In this document: positions 1-8,228 of the stretch, piece by piece | How positions within the stretch are numbered: the first letter of the stretch is position 1 | Layout of the letters: every line of letters begins with the position of its first letter | Origin: Cellvibrio sp. UBA7661 | GTDB lineage: Bacteria; Pseudomonadota; Gammaproteobacteria; Pseudomonadales; Cellvibrionaceae | Assembly: GCA_002483365.1 (NCBI GenBank) | Contig: DLHT01000005.1 | Coordinates: 124,001-188,000 of the forward strand | Reading direction: 5' to 3' | Length of the DNA stretch: 64,000 nt | Program-made: the position numbers and the translations under genes | The notes under the pieces: model-generated | What the model was told of the DNA's origin: nothing | The model's database searches: none | The model's input: the letters and a program-made list of their open reading frames with translations, nothing else

Positions 1-377
1 CGGGTCAGGCGACGGGTATCTATATCAGCGATACCAATCACATTGCGCGCTTTAAGGTAATCGGAGAGGCTTTCTGTATTGCGGAAGTTGCTCGCCAACA
101 GCGGCAAATCACGGATCACCAAGCCAGTCGCCCAAATGCGCTCGCACTCTTCGTCTTCTGGATTGGTACCGGTATTGCCGATATGGGGATATGTGAGGGT
201 AACGATCTGTTGGGCATAGGATGGATCGGTAAGGATTTCCTGATAACCGGTGATTGCAGTGTTGAACACTACTTCACCAACAGATAAACCCTCGGCACCT
301 ATAGCGGTACCACGAAACACACTACCGTCGGCGAGGACCAGAATGGCCTTCTTCGGGGCGGATTCCTGAGTAGTCAA
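1..377 (-). CDS. carA: Carbamoyl-phosphate synthase small subunit, N-terminal part (runs off window)
   Basis: Glutamine-hydrolysing subunit of carbamoyl-phosphate synthase. It passes ammonia to CarB, which combines it with bicarbonate and ATP for pyrimidine and arginine synthesis in the cytoplasm. About 125 codons are present. The translation shows the family's N-terminal motifs ADGSVFRGTAIGAEG, NTAITGYQEILTDPSY, LTYPHIGNTGTNPEDEE and IADIDTRRLT. The chosen start is TTG at 377, five bases after a perfect AGGAGG (383-388); no ATG fits, and E. coli carA is also known to start with TTG. The C-terminal amidotransferase domain lies outside the window. In many gammaproteobacteria carA follows dapB directly; here dapB is almost 9 kb away. 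Confidence 0.93.
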   Translation of the reverse strand, partial: MTTQESAPKKAILVLADGSVFRGTAIGAEGLSVGEVVFNTAITGYQEILTDPSYAQQIVTLTYPHIGNTGTNPEDEECERIWATGLVIRDLPLLASNFRNTESLSDYLKARNVIGIADIDTRRLT

Positions 378-542
378 AACAACCTCCTGGGCTGGCTGGG
401 TTTTGGCTTGAAAGCGGCTAGCTGCCAAACGTTGTTTCAATCAGACCTTTATATCTACACCCGGTTCGAATTCACTTTCTTTGGGCTCAACAATCCGGTC
501 GCATTGCTCCTTTTTGGGGTAATCAGCGCGATAAGTCGTTGT

Positions 543-571
543 ATATAAAGGCAAGATTAATCTGAATGCAA
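543..571 (-). promoter_or_regulatory. Possible sigma-70 promoter for carA
   Basis: On the minus strand a TTGCAT (-35, 566-571) and TTATAT (-10, 543-548) are separated by 17 bp. This would give a carA leader of about 160 nt, the region 378-540, in which no other gene or clear hairpin is seen. It is a match to consensus only. Confidence 0.35.
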
Positions 572-584
572 AACGTTTGGTTGT

Positions 585-624
585 AAAAAAGCGAGATGAA
601 ACCCAAATCTCATCTCGCTTTTTT
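585..624 (-). terminator. Rho-independent terminator of the dab operon
   Basis: A perfect 9-bp stem (GCGAGATGA, 591-599, with TCATCTCGC, 610-618) and a 10-nt loop are flanked by A and T runs on either side. On the minus strand it lies 73 bp beyond the last gene of the operon and upstream of the carA promoter, so it separates the two units. The symmetry would let it work in both directions. Confidence 0.85.
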
Positions 625-696
625 ATGTTCTTGTGCGAACCATTTTGTATTTTTCTGCTACCTACCTTTCGGCTCGGCGCAATCTGGCTGCGAATT

Positions 697-1290
697 CTAC
701 GGGACTCCCGCCAACCTGTCCATCAGAATTGCCATCAAGTGCGGCTTGCACGCATCAGTCTGTCTGCAACATCGGACCACTCTTCTGTTGATGACAGCTG
801 CCAATTTCCCACTCATCGTTTCCATAACCTGGGCTGCACTGGTTGGACTCAATTGTTTATGGGGATTTGCCGAAGGGGCGGCAAGGCAAAGATCGCCGTA
901 CCTGAGCAGGTTTAGCAAAGCGGGATGAGCAGGCATCCGCAGGGCGATGGTATTCCTTCCCCCTGTGATAACCCCATGCACTGAGTGCCGTTTTTCAAGC
1001 ACTAGCGTCAGTGGCCCCGGCCAGAACTGCCTAGCCAACTCCCACGCCGATGCAGGAATACTCAGCGCCCAATCTTCAAGCTGAGCCGCATCACCCAGAT
1101 GCACAATAAGAGGATGATGGTCGGGGCGTTGCTTGGCCGTGAAAATTGCGCGCACAGCCTCAGGTTGACGCGCATCGGCCGCCAAGCCATAGACAGTCTC
1201 GGTAGGCACTGCGACCAATTTCCCCCCGCGAAGCAACTGAACAGCCTGGGCTAGATCGCTTTCCACATTGGCATTCAACAATATCGTCAT
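697..1290 (-). CDS. YrdC/Sua5-type threonylcarbamoyl-AMP synthase-like protein with abnormal C-terminus
   Basis: Belongs to the TsaC/Sua5/YrdC family, which makes threonylcarbamoyl-AMP from threonine, ATP and bicarbonate for tRNA t6A modification. Visible motifs are PTETVYGL (29-36), K53-x-R55, FWPGPLTLVLE (89-99), ALRMPAHP (116-123) and SAN (140-142). After residue 167 (MSGKLAAVI) relatives normally continue with a DGG...ESTI/VD stretch; here an unrelated Arg/Cys-containing tail runs to a stop at 697. Either the gene is truncated or frameshifted, or it is a short variant. It is last in the dab operon, 14 bp behind the DUF6671 gene. It may be a second, specialised copy, since tsaC usually sits elsewhere. 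Confidence 0.7.
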   Translation of the reverse strand: MTILLNANVESDLAQAVQLLRGGKLVAVPTETVYGLAADARQPEAVRAIFTAKQRPDHHPLIVHLGDAAQLEDWALSIPASAWELARQFWPGPLTLVLEKRHSVHGVITGGRNTIALRMPAHPALLNLLRYGDLCLAAPSANPHKQLSPTSAAQVMETMSGKLAAVINRRVVRCCRQTDACKPHLMAILMDRLAGVP

Positions 1291-1304
1291 GAATCGCTAC
1301 TCGA

Positions 1305-2144
1305 TCAGGGATTACAAAGCGGACAAGTCGCCGGATCGGCATAAACCGCAGTTACCGGCGTAGACAAGCGATAGCCGCAGCCTCTGCAGTGCGCAACCTG
1401 CGCTCGCGCGCTATTGGTTGGGTAGCCACAATCACCACAGGGCAAACCGGTTTCCGTCTGGTCAGGCCAAAAACCCGGCAGCGCGCAAACACTGCACCGG
1501 CTATCCATCCGCGCCAACAAATTGGTTGTGGCACGGGCGATGTTAAGCCTGCGCAAAGGCGATTGATGCGCACGCAAGTCATAGGCTATACGTAATTGCG
1601 GCGGAATTTGTTCACCGTACCACTGGGCAAGCTGCGCATCGGCATCGGCGCGCGAGATAACCGCTTTGGCGATGCGCCCCTCTCCAATGAGCATGACTCC
1701 CTGCCCTGCGGGCAAATCCGACCAAAACCGGGCGACCGCTTCGCTATCGCCATACTGGCATTCCGAGACTGCCACCGGTTCTGCATGACAGCCCACAACA
1801 AACCAGTCGCCGCTGGCAGGCACACAAGCCACCAATTCCTGATTGATGACACTTAACCCCCACAACACCGAGCCAAAACTGCCTTCGCTGCCCAAGCCAA
1901 AGTCGGCGCCGGTCAACTCCACCGCTAACCGCGCCTTGCGCAGCACACATTCAAGGGGCGACAGGCGGCGCTCTACTTCACCGCTAAAAGTACCCAGGCT
2001 ATCGGTATCAAAAGCCGTGGTATTGGTCAGGCGAGCCTGCCAGCGCTCAGCCAGTAACGGGGCGATGATAGATGCCTTGTCGTGCAGGCTTAGCAGGCCA
2101 AAATGCGCACCGTGAAATGGCTCAATGTGCGGGCTGGATGACAT
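1305..2144 (-). CDS. DUF6671-like protein with C-terminal zinc ribbons
   Basis: 279 residues with no signal peptide or membrane segment, so probably cytoplasmic. The first 200 residues have a compact alpha/beta look (for example TGADFGLGSEGSFG). The last 60 carry at least four CxxC-type pairs (CSVC, CGDC, CRGC, CPLC), as in a double zinc ribbon. I assign it to DUF6671 from memory of that family; no biochemical function is known to me. Its start codon overlaps the cysD stop by one base, so translation is probably coupled. The position inside a bicarbonate-uptake operon is the only functional clue. Confidence 0.7.
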   Translation of the reverse strand: MSSSPHIEPFHGAHFGLLSLHDKASIIAPLLAERWQARLTNTTAFDTDSLGTFSGEVERRLSPLECVLRKARLAVELTGADFGLGSEGSFGSVLWGLSVINQELVACVPASGDWFVVGCHAEPVAVSECQYGDSEAVARFWSDLPAGQGVMLIGEGRIAKAVISRADADAQLAQWYGEQIPPQLRIAYDLRAHQSPLRRLNIARATTNLLARMDSRCSVCALPGFWPDQTETGLPCGDCGYPTNSARAQVAHCRGCGYRLSTPVTAVYADPATCPLCNP

Positions 2145-3067
2145 CAGAAATAGCCCTCGCGCTTTTTCTTTTCCATAGAACCTACCTGGTCTTTATCCAG
2201 CATGCGCCCTTCCCGCTCGCTGGTTTTGCTCAAGAGCAATTCCTCGATAATCGCGCTCACATCTGTGGCATTACTCAGCACTGCACCGGTTTGCGGATAA
2301 CAACCCAAAGTGCGACAGCGCACTTGCCGCACCGCGATGGAGTCGCGCTCGGCGGGTGTCAGAAACGGCAGCATGCGCTCGTCATCCAGAATAAACACCT
2401 GCCCCGACTCCTCGCTGATCCAGCTCTGGCGCGGCGCGGCAAAATAGAGCGACACCAGGTCGATATTCTCGCGCAGGATATAGAGCCAAATATCCAACTC
2501 CGTCCAGTTGGAGAGCGGAAACACGCGCACGCTCTCACCGGGGTTTAAGCGGGTGTTATACAAATCCCACAGCTCGGGGCGCTGGTTTTTTGGGTCCCAC
2601 CCCTGATGGGCATCACGCACCGAGAAGACACGCTCTTTGGCGCGGGATTTCTCCTCGTCGCGGCGCGCGCCACCCAGCGCCGCATCGAACTTGTACTGGC
2701 GCAGCGCCTGTTTGAGCGCCTGGGTTTTCATTTGGTCGTTGTACTTTACCGAGCCGGACAAGATGGGATGAACCCCCTGTGCCAGCGCCTCTTCGTTGAT
2801 ATGTACCTTAAGCTTCAGGTTCAGGCGTTCGGCCAAGCGGTCGCGGAACCGTGCCATCTCGGCGAATTCCCAAGTGGTGTCGATATGCAGCAAGGTGAAA
2901 GGCACTGGCGCAGGCCAGAATGCCTTGCGCGCCAAGTGCAACATCACCGTGGAATCCTTGCCGATGGAGTAGAACATGCATGGGTTTTCAAAGCTCGCAG
3001 CCACTTCGCGCAAGATAGCAATCGCTTCAGCTTCAAGAGTCTGAAGATGAGTCATCAATCTGCTCAT
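2144..3067 (-). CDS. cysD: Sulfate adenylyltransferase subunit 2 (CysD), without CysN nearby
   Basis: ATP sulfurylase catalytic subunit that makes adenosine 5'-phosphosulfate from sulfate and ATP. The PP-loop SIGKDS (34-39) is intact, followed by HIDTTWEF, GGARRDEEKSRAKER and the conserved C-terminus DQVGSMEKKKREGYF. Length 307 is normal for the family. CysD normally works with the GTPase CysN encoded next to it; here the neighbours are dabA (4-bp overlap) and the DUF6671 gene (1-bp overlap), and no cysN is in the window. Either a CysN comes from elsewhere or this copy has a specialised role. Confidence 0.9.
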   Translation of the reverse strand: MSRLMTHLQTLEAEAIAILREVAASFENPCMFYSIGKDSTVMLHLARKAFWPAPVPFTLLHIDTTWEFAEMARFRDRLAERLNLKLKVHINEEALAQGVHPILSGSVKYNDQMKTQALKQALRQYKFDAALGGARRDEEKSRAKERVFSVRDAHQGWDPKNQRPELWDLYNTRLNPGESVRVFPLSNWTELDIWLYILRENIDLVSLYFAAPRQSWISEESGQVFILDDERMLPFLTPAERDSIAVRQVRCRTLGCYPQTGAVLSNATDVSAIIEELLLSKTSEREGRMLDKDQVGSMEKKKREGYF

Positions 3068-5601
3068 AAGCTGCCCCGCACTGAAGTCGGCGTTGATGTC
3101 AGTGTCGGCGCTGGATACTCATGTCTGGGCAACGCGTGCCATTGCCCACGGTAATAGCGGCTGATGCTGCGCTCCTCCCTATCCCACTGGAACACATAGA
3201 GCCATTCGTTGTTGATGAGCGCGGCAATATCCGGGTGGCGCTGGATAATCGCCGCAATCGCCTGCCGGGGTGCAGCCAAATAGACATTCAAGCGCACCGG
3301 TTGATGGCGCCAGTCTTTGCCATCGTGCAGGGATTGCAGCGGCAGGCCGATGCGCAGATCGCCGCCGTTGCCCTCAAATACCCCCAAATTGCCACCCACC
3401 ACATTGTGCAGCAGCTTGTTGCCGCTGCCGTAATGCAGGTTGTCGGTCATGGAGGCGTAGTACTGCAGGTTGATCCACTGGGTGACCACCATGGGCGCGG
3501 TGATGATTAATTCGAGCGTCGCAAAATCCTTATCCGCCTGCCAGTGATAGTCGTGCAAAAAGGCGCGGCCGCCCAGATTCAGACCGCGGGTCGCCGCCCG
3601 GGGCGCGACAATAAAGGCGGCGTTATTGGCCAAGCCCCACTCAGGGCGCAGCTGCGCCCAGTCGCGGGTGCGCTCGGCAAAGGCGCGCGCGCGCGCATCG
3701 GGTGTTGTGGCGCTAATCGCCATGGCACCGGCACGCTGCGCCCGCGCCCGCTCACTGGCCGCCTGCAGCCAGCGCTGCCAGGTTTCTTCGGCAGCTTGGG
3801 TGGGCTCATCGGGTGCGGCAAACCACTCAATGTCATCGCTGGTGGTGTTGTGCAAACAGGGGACAAAACGGGTCGTCGCAGGGATGTGAATAGCCTGCGC
3901 CGCCAGCGCCTCGCGCACCGGCAAGAGGTTGAGGAAATAGGCCAGCACGCGCACATTCACCTCGCCCGACTGCCCGCCGCAAGCACCGCAGTCCAAGCCA
4001 GCAGCGAGCGGGTTGTTGGCGGTGCAACTACCGTGGGCGACCAGTAACACCCGCGGGGCAAAGCCTTGGGTCAGCCCCATATGGCGCAGCACACCGGCAA
4101 GCAGATTGGCGATCTCTTCGGGCGACAGTGGTTCGCCATCGCGCTGCAATTCCCAGCCGCTGATATTGGCAAACTGGTTGAGCGGGTTGGCATCGTGCTG
4201 GTAGCCAAAACTCTGGGCGAGCAGGCGCAGGCCATCCACTATGCCCTTGGCCTCCACCCAGCCGAAACTGGCAGCAGCCTGTGCGCCGGTATTGGCTTTG
4301 GCGCGCTTGCTCAGCAGCGGTTTGAGCTGGCGCTGCTGGCCACCGGCTTGCAACACCGGGCGCGCACTGAGGGCGGGCTGCAAGAGCGCCGGCAACTGCG
4401 GCCGCTGCAGAGGCGTCGCCATAGGTTGATATGCAATCGGCAGACCAAAAAAGCCGGCAAAGCCGAGGGTTTGGATATCTGGCGAGACCGATTCCAGCGC
4501 GCGGCGCATAGGCTCGGAGCGCACATCAATACAAAATACCGCCTGCAGCGCCGGCGCAAGGTTGGCGCTGGCCTGCGCCATGGCAGGTGTGAGCGGTTCA
4601 ACGCGGGTGAGCTGCTGGGCAAAATGCGTCTGCTGGCTCAGCTCCAGCGCGCGCTGCCATACCCAAAGGTACTGCTGACGCTGGTGACACACAGCCTCGC
4701 GCAACATGGCTTGCTGGAATTGCTCGATAAACTGCGCACGCACCGCGATGTTTTGCTGCGCAGGCTGCGCCAGCCACCACCAGAGCGCCCACTCCCAAGC
4801 AAGCCGCACCGCAAGCAAATCGCCCAAGCAATTCAAACCTTGGGCGTCAGTCGCTCCCTGCTGGGCGTTGCGGGCAAACACCGCCGCCCAACCATTAATG
4901 TCGAGCAGCAGCGCCAAACAATAATTTTCAAAGCCCGCCTCATCAATCACGCCTTGCTGTTGTAGCTCGCTGTACATATGGCTGATAACCGCCGCCGGGT
5001 TTTCTGGCAGACTGAGGAAAAAGCCATGCAGTTCGGGCGCTTCCATCAAAATCGCCAAGCCCGCGTCTTGCTGGATGATCTCGCGCCAAAAGCTGTAAAA
5101 ACTGCCGGGTGCGTCCAAGGGTTTGGGGTGACGCTCGGGGTAGCTGTAGAACAGGCCGCAGGATTGGCTGATCTGCTGGGTGATCTCGTCGCGCCAGGGC
5201 ATTTTGGTGGCTTGGGCGGGCTGCTCATCCAGCCAATCGCTCAGGTTTTTCCACTGGGGCAAATGCTCCGGCTCGTTCAGGTAATCCACCAAGGCTTGGG
5301 GCGATGCCGCTACGCCCAACTCACGCGCCGCCAGTATCAACTGCTCGGTGCTGATAGGTTCAGGGAAGTGGCGACGGTAATAGGCTTTGGGCATGAGCAG
5401 GCGCACAGCGCGCAGGCTGGCCAAACGCGCTGCCACCTGGCTCATGGGCGTGTCACGCCAGTGCCACCAAGGGTTTACGGCGACGGTTTTATCCAGCGGC
5501 CAGATTGGCGCGATACGCGCGCTGGCCGCTTGGGCAGCGCGCAAGGCAAAGGCATCCAGCGCTAAGGCGGTGTTCGGCAAACGATTAGCAAGCGCACTCA
5601 T
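3064..5601 (-). CDS. dabA: DabA, catalytic-like subunit of the bicarbonate/CO2 accumulation complex (DUF2309)
   Basis: 845-residue member of UPF0753/DUF2309, named DabA after DAB complexes were shown to accumulate inorganic carbon in Halothiobacillus. It is a peripheral, carbonic-anhydrase-like subunit that pairs with DabB and is thought to hydrate CO2 in one direction, driven by the cation gradient. The zinc ligands are recognisable: C357 and D359 in the CID motif, H523 in VAHGSC, and C538 in the GLDCGACGG stretch, very close to the positions reported for Halothiobacillus DabA2. It overlaps dabB and cysD by 4 bp each (ATGA), so the genes are translationally coupled. Confidence 0.93.
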   Translation of the reverse strand: MSALANRLPNTALALDAFALRAAQAASARIAPIWPLDKTVAVNPWWHWRDTPMSQVAARLASLRAVRLLMPKAYYRRHFPEPISTEQLILAARELGVAASPQALVDYLNEPEHLPQWKNLSDWLDEQPAQATKMPWRDEITQQISQSCGLFYSYPERHPKPLDAPGSFYSFWREIIQQDAGLAILMEAPELHGFFLSLPENPAAVISHMYSELQQQGVIDEAGFENYCLALLLDINGWAAVFARNAQQGATDAQGLNCLGDLLAVRLAWEWALWWWLAQPAQQNIAVRAQFIEQFQQAMLREAVCHQRQQYLWVWQRALELSQQTHFAQQLTRVEPLTPAMAQASANLAPALQAVFCIDVRSEPMRRALESVSPDIQTLGFAGFFGLPIAYQPMATPLQRPQLPALLQPALSARPVLQAGGQQRQLKPLLSKRAKANTGAQAAASFGWVEAKGIVDGLRLLAQSFGYQHDANPLNQFANISGWELQRDGEPLSPEEIANLLAGVLRHMGLTQGFAPRVLLVAHGSCTANNPLAAGLDCGACGGQSGEVNVRVLAYFLNLLPVREALAAQAIHIPATTRFVPCLHNTTSDDIEWFAAPDEPTQAAEETWQRWLQAASERARAQRAGAMAISATTPDARARAFAERTRDWAQLRPEWGLANNAAFIVAPRAATRGLNLGGRAFLHDYHWQADKDFATLELIITAPMVVTQWINLQYYASMTDNLHYGSGNKLLHNVVGGNLGVFEGNGGDLRIGLPLQSLHDGKDWRHQPVRLNVYLAAPRQAIAAIIQRHPDIAALINNEWLYVFQWDREERSISRYYRGQWHALPRHEYPAPTLTSTPTSVRGSL

Positions 5602-7229
5602 GATTTCACCTCGGCATCAAGAAAAGAGGGTTGGGTGGCACCGGGGGTCAGGGTCACTGGCCACCAGCGCAGGGTGAAGCGGGTCATCCATTCGTCCAGA
5701 TACAGACCGGCGTTTAAGGCGATCCACAGGCGGCGCACCTGGGTATTGAGCGGCCAGCGCTGCAGGCTGTAACTCGCCAGCATAAGCACCAGCAACAGGC
5801 TGCAGACCCACAGGTCAGCCCAGAGATTGGCCGCTCTGGGGGCAAGCTCCAGCGCCTGCGCCAAACCGGTTTTGAAGGCGAGGTAAAGCGCAACCAAGGC
5901 CGCCGCCAGCAGCAAGCCAGCCAGCATCGGGCGCCACCAGTGACGGGAAAGCGCCGCCTGTTGCGCCAGCCCTTGGGCAACCAGGGTGATAAGCGCGACA
6001 GACAAAATCACCCAAGGCACTAGCGAACCGCTGATCGCGTTCGAGCCACTAATCGCGTTACTGTCGGCAGCCGCAAACAGGTAGCTGTGCGCCAACCAAA
6101 CCAGCCCGGCTACCAGTGGCACCACCAGCAGCGTCGCCCCCAGCCATTGGCTCAAACTTGGCAGGCGCGCACTGCCCAAGGCATCGCCCACTGACTGTTC
6201 CAGCTGCTCATTGACCGCGTTGCCAGCGGCCAAAAACGCGCGCGCCTTGTAGCAGGAGTGGGCGATCAGGTGTAGCAGCGCGAGTTCGTACAAGCCGAGC
6301 GCGCACTCCACCAACATCAACCCCATTTGTGCGCAGGTGGACCACGCCAAGCGCACCTTGATGCTGATACGAGTAGTCATAATCAGCGCCGCGAGCACCG
6401 CCGATGGCCCCGCCACCAGCAGCAACAACCACTGGGCGACCACCACTTGGCTGAGCAAGGGCGCAAACAACAGCAAGAGCACACCACCCAAATTAATCAC
6501 CCCGGCGTGGAGCAAGGCGGAGACTGGCGTGGGCGATTCCACCACCTGAATCAGCCAACCCTGCAGCGGCAACTGGGCGCATTTGAGCAGCGCCACCTGC
6601 GCCACACAGAGCGCCGCCAGAATCAGCGGCCAGCTCAGTTGATCGGCCTGAAGCTGGGCGATTTGCGCCATAATCTGTGACAAGGAGAAGCTATTGAATT
6701 GGCTGTAAAGCAAACCAATCGCGAGTGCCAGCAGCAGCTCGGAGGCTCGCGCGATAAGGAATTTTTTGTGCGCAGCCAAGAGGGCGCGAGGGCGATTCGG
6801 ATAAAACAGCAGCAGCTGATTCAAACTCAGGCTGACACCCACCCAAGCAGCCCAAAACAGCACCAGGTGATCCACCAGCAGCAGGGTTTGCACTGCGAGC
6901 AGCGTCAGGGTAAGCCAGCGCAGAAAACGCGCGCCGTCGCTATCGCCTTGAAAGTTAGTGGCGGCATAGCGATAGATAATCCAGCCTAAAAAGTTCACCA
7001 GTACTAACAGCGTCGCCTGCAGCACGCCCAAGCGCAGCACACCGCTTTGCAGTGGCTGCTCCAGCGCCAGCAACCAGAGCCCCGCCGCGAGCAGCAGGTT
7101 AAAACCCGCCGCGCCTTGTGCCAGCGCCCACCCCCAGTTGCGCGCCGCCATTGCGCTAATGAGCAGCGGTATTAACAACAGCGCCCAGAGCGCAAAATTC
7201 CAAGGAACTAATTCGTTGATTGTCATCAT
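5598..7229 (-). CDS. dabB: DabB, NuoL/MrpA-like membrane subunit of the DAB complex
   Basis: 543-residue polytopic membrane protein of the proton-translocating antiporter family (Proton_antipo_M), with many hydrophobic segments and the typical HAGVINLGG stretch. It should supply cation flux energising DabA. It is the first gene of the operon. Two ATGs occur in tandem (7229 and 7226); the GGGGG Shine-Dalgarno at 7233-7237 is only 3 bases from the first and 6 from the second, so 7226 may be the true start. An in-frame duplication of SNAISG lies near residue 400 in a loop between membrane segments. Confidence 0.9.
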   Translation of the reverse strand: MMTINELVPWNFALWALLLIPLLISAMAARNWGWALAQGAAGFNLLLAAGLWLLALEQPLQSGVLRLGVLQATLLVLVNFLGWIIYRYAATNFQGDSDGARFLRWLTLTLLAVQTLLLVDHLVLFWAAWVGVSLSLNQLLLFYPNRPRALLAAHKKFLIARASELLLALAIGLLYSQFNSFSLSQIMAQIAQLQADQLSWPLILAALCVAQVALLKCAQLPLQGWLIQVVESPTPVSALLHAGVINLGGVLLLLFAPLLSQVVVAQWLLLLVAGPSAVLAALIMTTRISIKVRLAWSTCAQMGLMLVECALGLYELALLHLIAHSCYKARAFLAAGNAVNEQLEQSVGDALGSARLPSLSQWLGATLLVVPLVAGLVWLAHSYLFAAADSNAISGSNAISGSLVPWVILSVALITLVAQGLAQQAALSRHWWRPMLAGLLLAAALVALYLAFKTGLAQALELAPRAANLWADLWVCSLLLVLMLASYSLQRWPLNTQVRRLWIALNAGLYLDEWMTRFTLRWWPVTLTPGATQPSFLDAEVKS

Positions 7230-7231
7230 TT

Positions 7232-7257
7232 ACCCCCACGAGTGATCTATCGGGGGT
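7232..7257 (-). promoter_or_regulatory. Hairpin that would cover the dabB ribosome binding site
   Basis: In the dabB leader ACCCCC (7252-7257 on the complement) can pair with GGGGGT (7232-7237), with a 14-nt loop. The GGGGG arm is the only visible Shine-Dalgarno of dabB, so a formed stem would hide it. The stem is short and its function is speculative. Confidence 0.3.
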
Positions 7258-7305
7258 TATTTTGGGCTAGCTGAAACCATCGGTAAAATACATAATTATC
7301 AACGT

Positions 7306-7328
7306 ATCGTTCACTTTTAAAGAACAAT
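7306..7328. promoter_or_regulatory. Candidate LysR operator between dabB and its regulator
   Basis: ATCGTTC (7306-7312) and GAACAAT (7322-7328) form a dyad with one mismatch and a 9-bp AT-rich centre; similarity extends outward (ACGT-A on both sides with one extra base). Its place in the 117-bp divergent intergenic region, about 80 bp from dabB and 20 bp from the regulator start, is what is expected for a LysR-type site that both autoregulates and activates. Confidence 0.5.
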
Positions 7329-7346
7329 AACGTCACAGGCATTGCT

Positions 7347-8228
7347 ATGAGCAAACTCAATTACCATCACCTCTACTATTTCTGGCGCGTGGCCAAACAG
7401 GGCAACCTGACCAAAACCGCCGAGACGCTGCATATTTCCCAGTCGGCACTCTCGGCGCAGATTCGCCAGTTGGAAGCCACTATGGGCGTGGAATTGTTTG
7501 TGCGCGAAGGCCGACAATTGCGGCTGACCGAGAGCGGACAAAGTGCGCTGGTGTATGCGGAGGAAATTTTTAAACGCGGTGAGGAATTGGAGTCGCTACT
7601 GAGCCGGGGCATTCAGCCGGAATTGCTCACAGTGCGCATTGGTGTACTCACCACTATGTCGCGGAATTTTGTGGAGAGTTTTATCGAACCGCTGATTCGT
7701 CGCCCCAATACCAAGTATATGTTGCACGCGCGCGGCCAGGTGAATTTGCTCAACGCCGTCGCCAATCATGAATTTGATTTGGCGCTCACCAACATTCAGG
7801 TGCTGGGCACCAACAAAGAACTCTGGCAGTGCCAACTACTTGCACGCCAACCCGTGGCGATTGTCGGCCCGCCCGACCTGCCGCTCGGTAAAGCCTTTTC
7901 CAGTCGCTACAAGGATCACGAATGGGTCGCGCCCGTCAGCGAAAGCCCGGTTCGCTCAGCGTTCGACAGCTTCTGCGCGCAACATCAATTCAAACCGCGC
8001 ATAGTCGCCGAAGCCGATGACATGGCCATGCTACGCCTCTTGGCGCGCGACACCGGCGCGCTCGCGGTAATGCCCAAGGTAGTGGTGAAAGATGAATTGC
8101 AGCAGGGCCGGCTGGTGAACTACCTGACCCTGCCTAATGTGTATGAAAATTTCTACGCGGTGACAGTGAAACGCCAAATACAAAATCAGCTGGTGAGCGA
8201 GCTGATTAACAGTGCCATTAAAACTTAA
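7347..8228 (+). CDS. LysR-family regulator (NhaR-like) of the dab operon
   Basis: 293 residues. The N-terminal winged helix-turn-helix (about 1-62) begins NYHHLYYFWRVAKQGNLTKT and contains the recognition helix region ISQSALSAQIRQLE. The rest is a periplasmic-binding-protein-like effector domain. The opening resembles NhaR, the sodium/pH-responsive LysR protein of E. coli. It is transcribed away from dabB with a dyad between them, so control of dabBA and the genes behind it is likely; LysR neighbours of dab operons are known. The signal sensed (CO2/bicarbonate, sodium or pH) cannot be read from sequence. Its 3' end overlaps the convergent DUF808 gene by 4 bp. Confidence 0.85.
   Translation: MSKLNYHHLYYFWRVAKQGNLTKTAETLHISQSALSAQIRQLEATMGVELFVREGRQLRLTESGQSALVYAEEIFKRGEELESLLSRGIQPELLTVRIGVLTTMSRNFVESFIEPLIRRPNTKYMLHARGQVNLLNAVANHEFDLALTNIQVLGTNKELWQCQLLARQPVAIVGPPDLPLGKAFSSRYKDHEWVAPVSESPVRSAFDSFCAQHQFKPRIVAEADDMAMLRLLARDTGALAVMPKVVVKDELQQGRLVNYLTLPNVYENFYAVTVKRQIQNQLVSELINSAIKT

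Noticed and set aside
4066..4965. 299-codon open frame antisense to dabA
   Set aside because: It lies wholly inside the strongly conserved DabA coding region and its translation matches nothing; open antisense frames are common in GC-rich genes.
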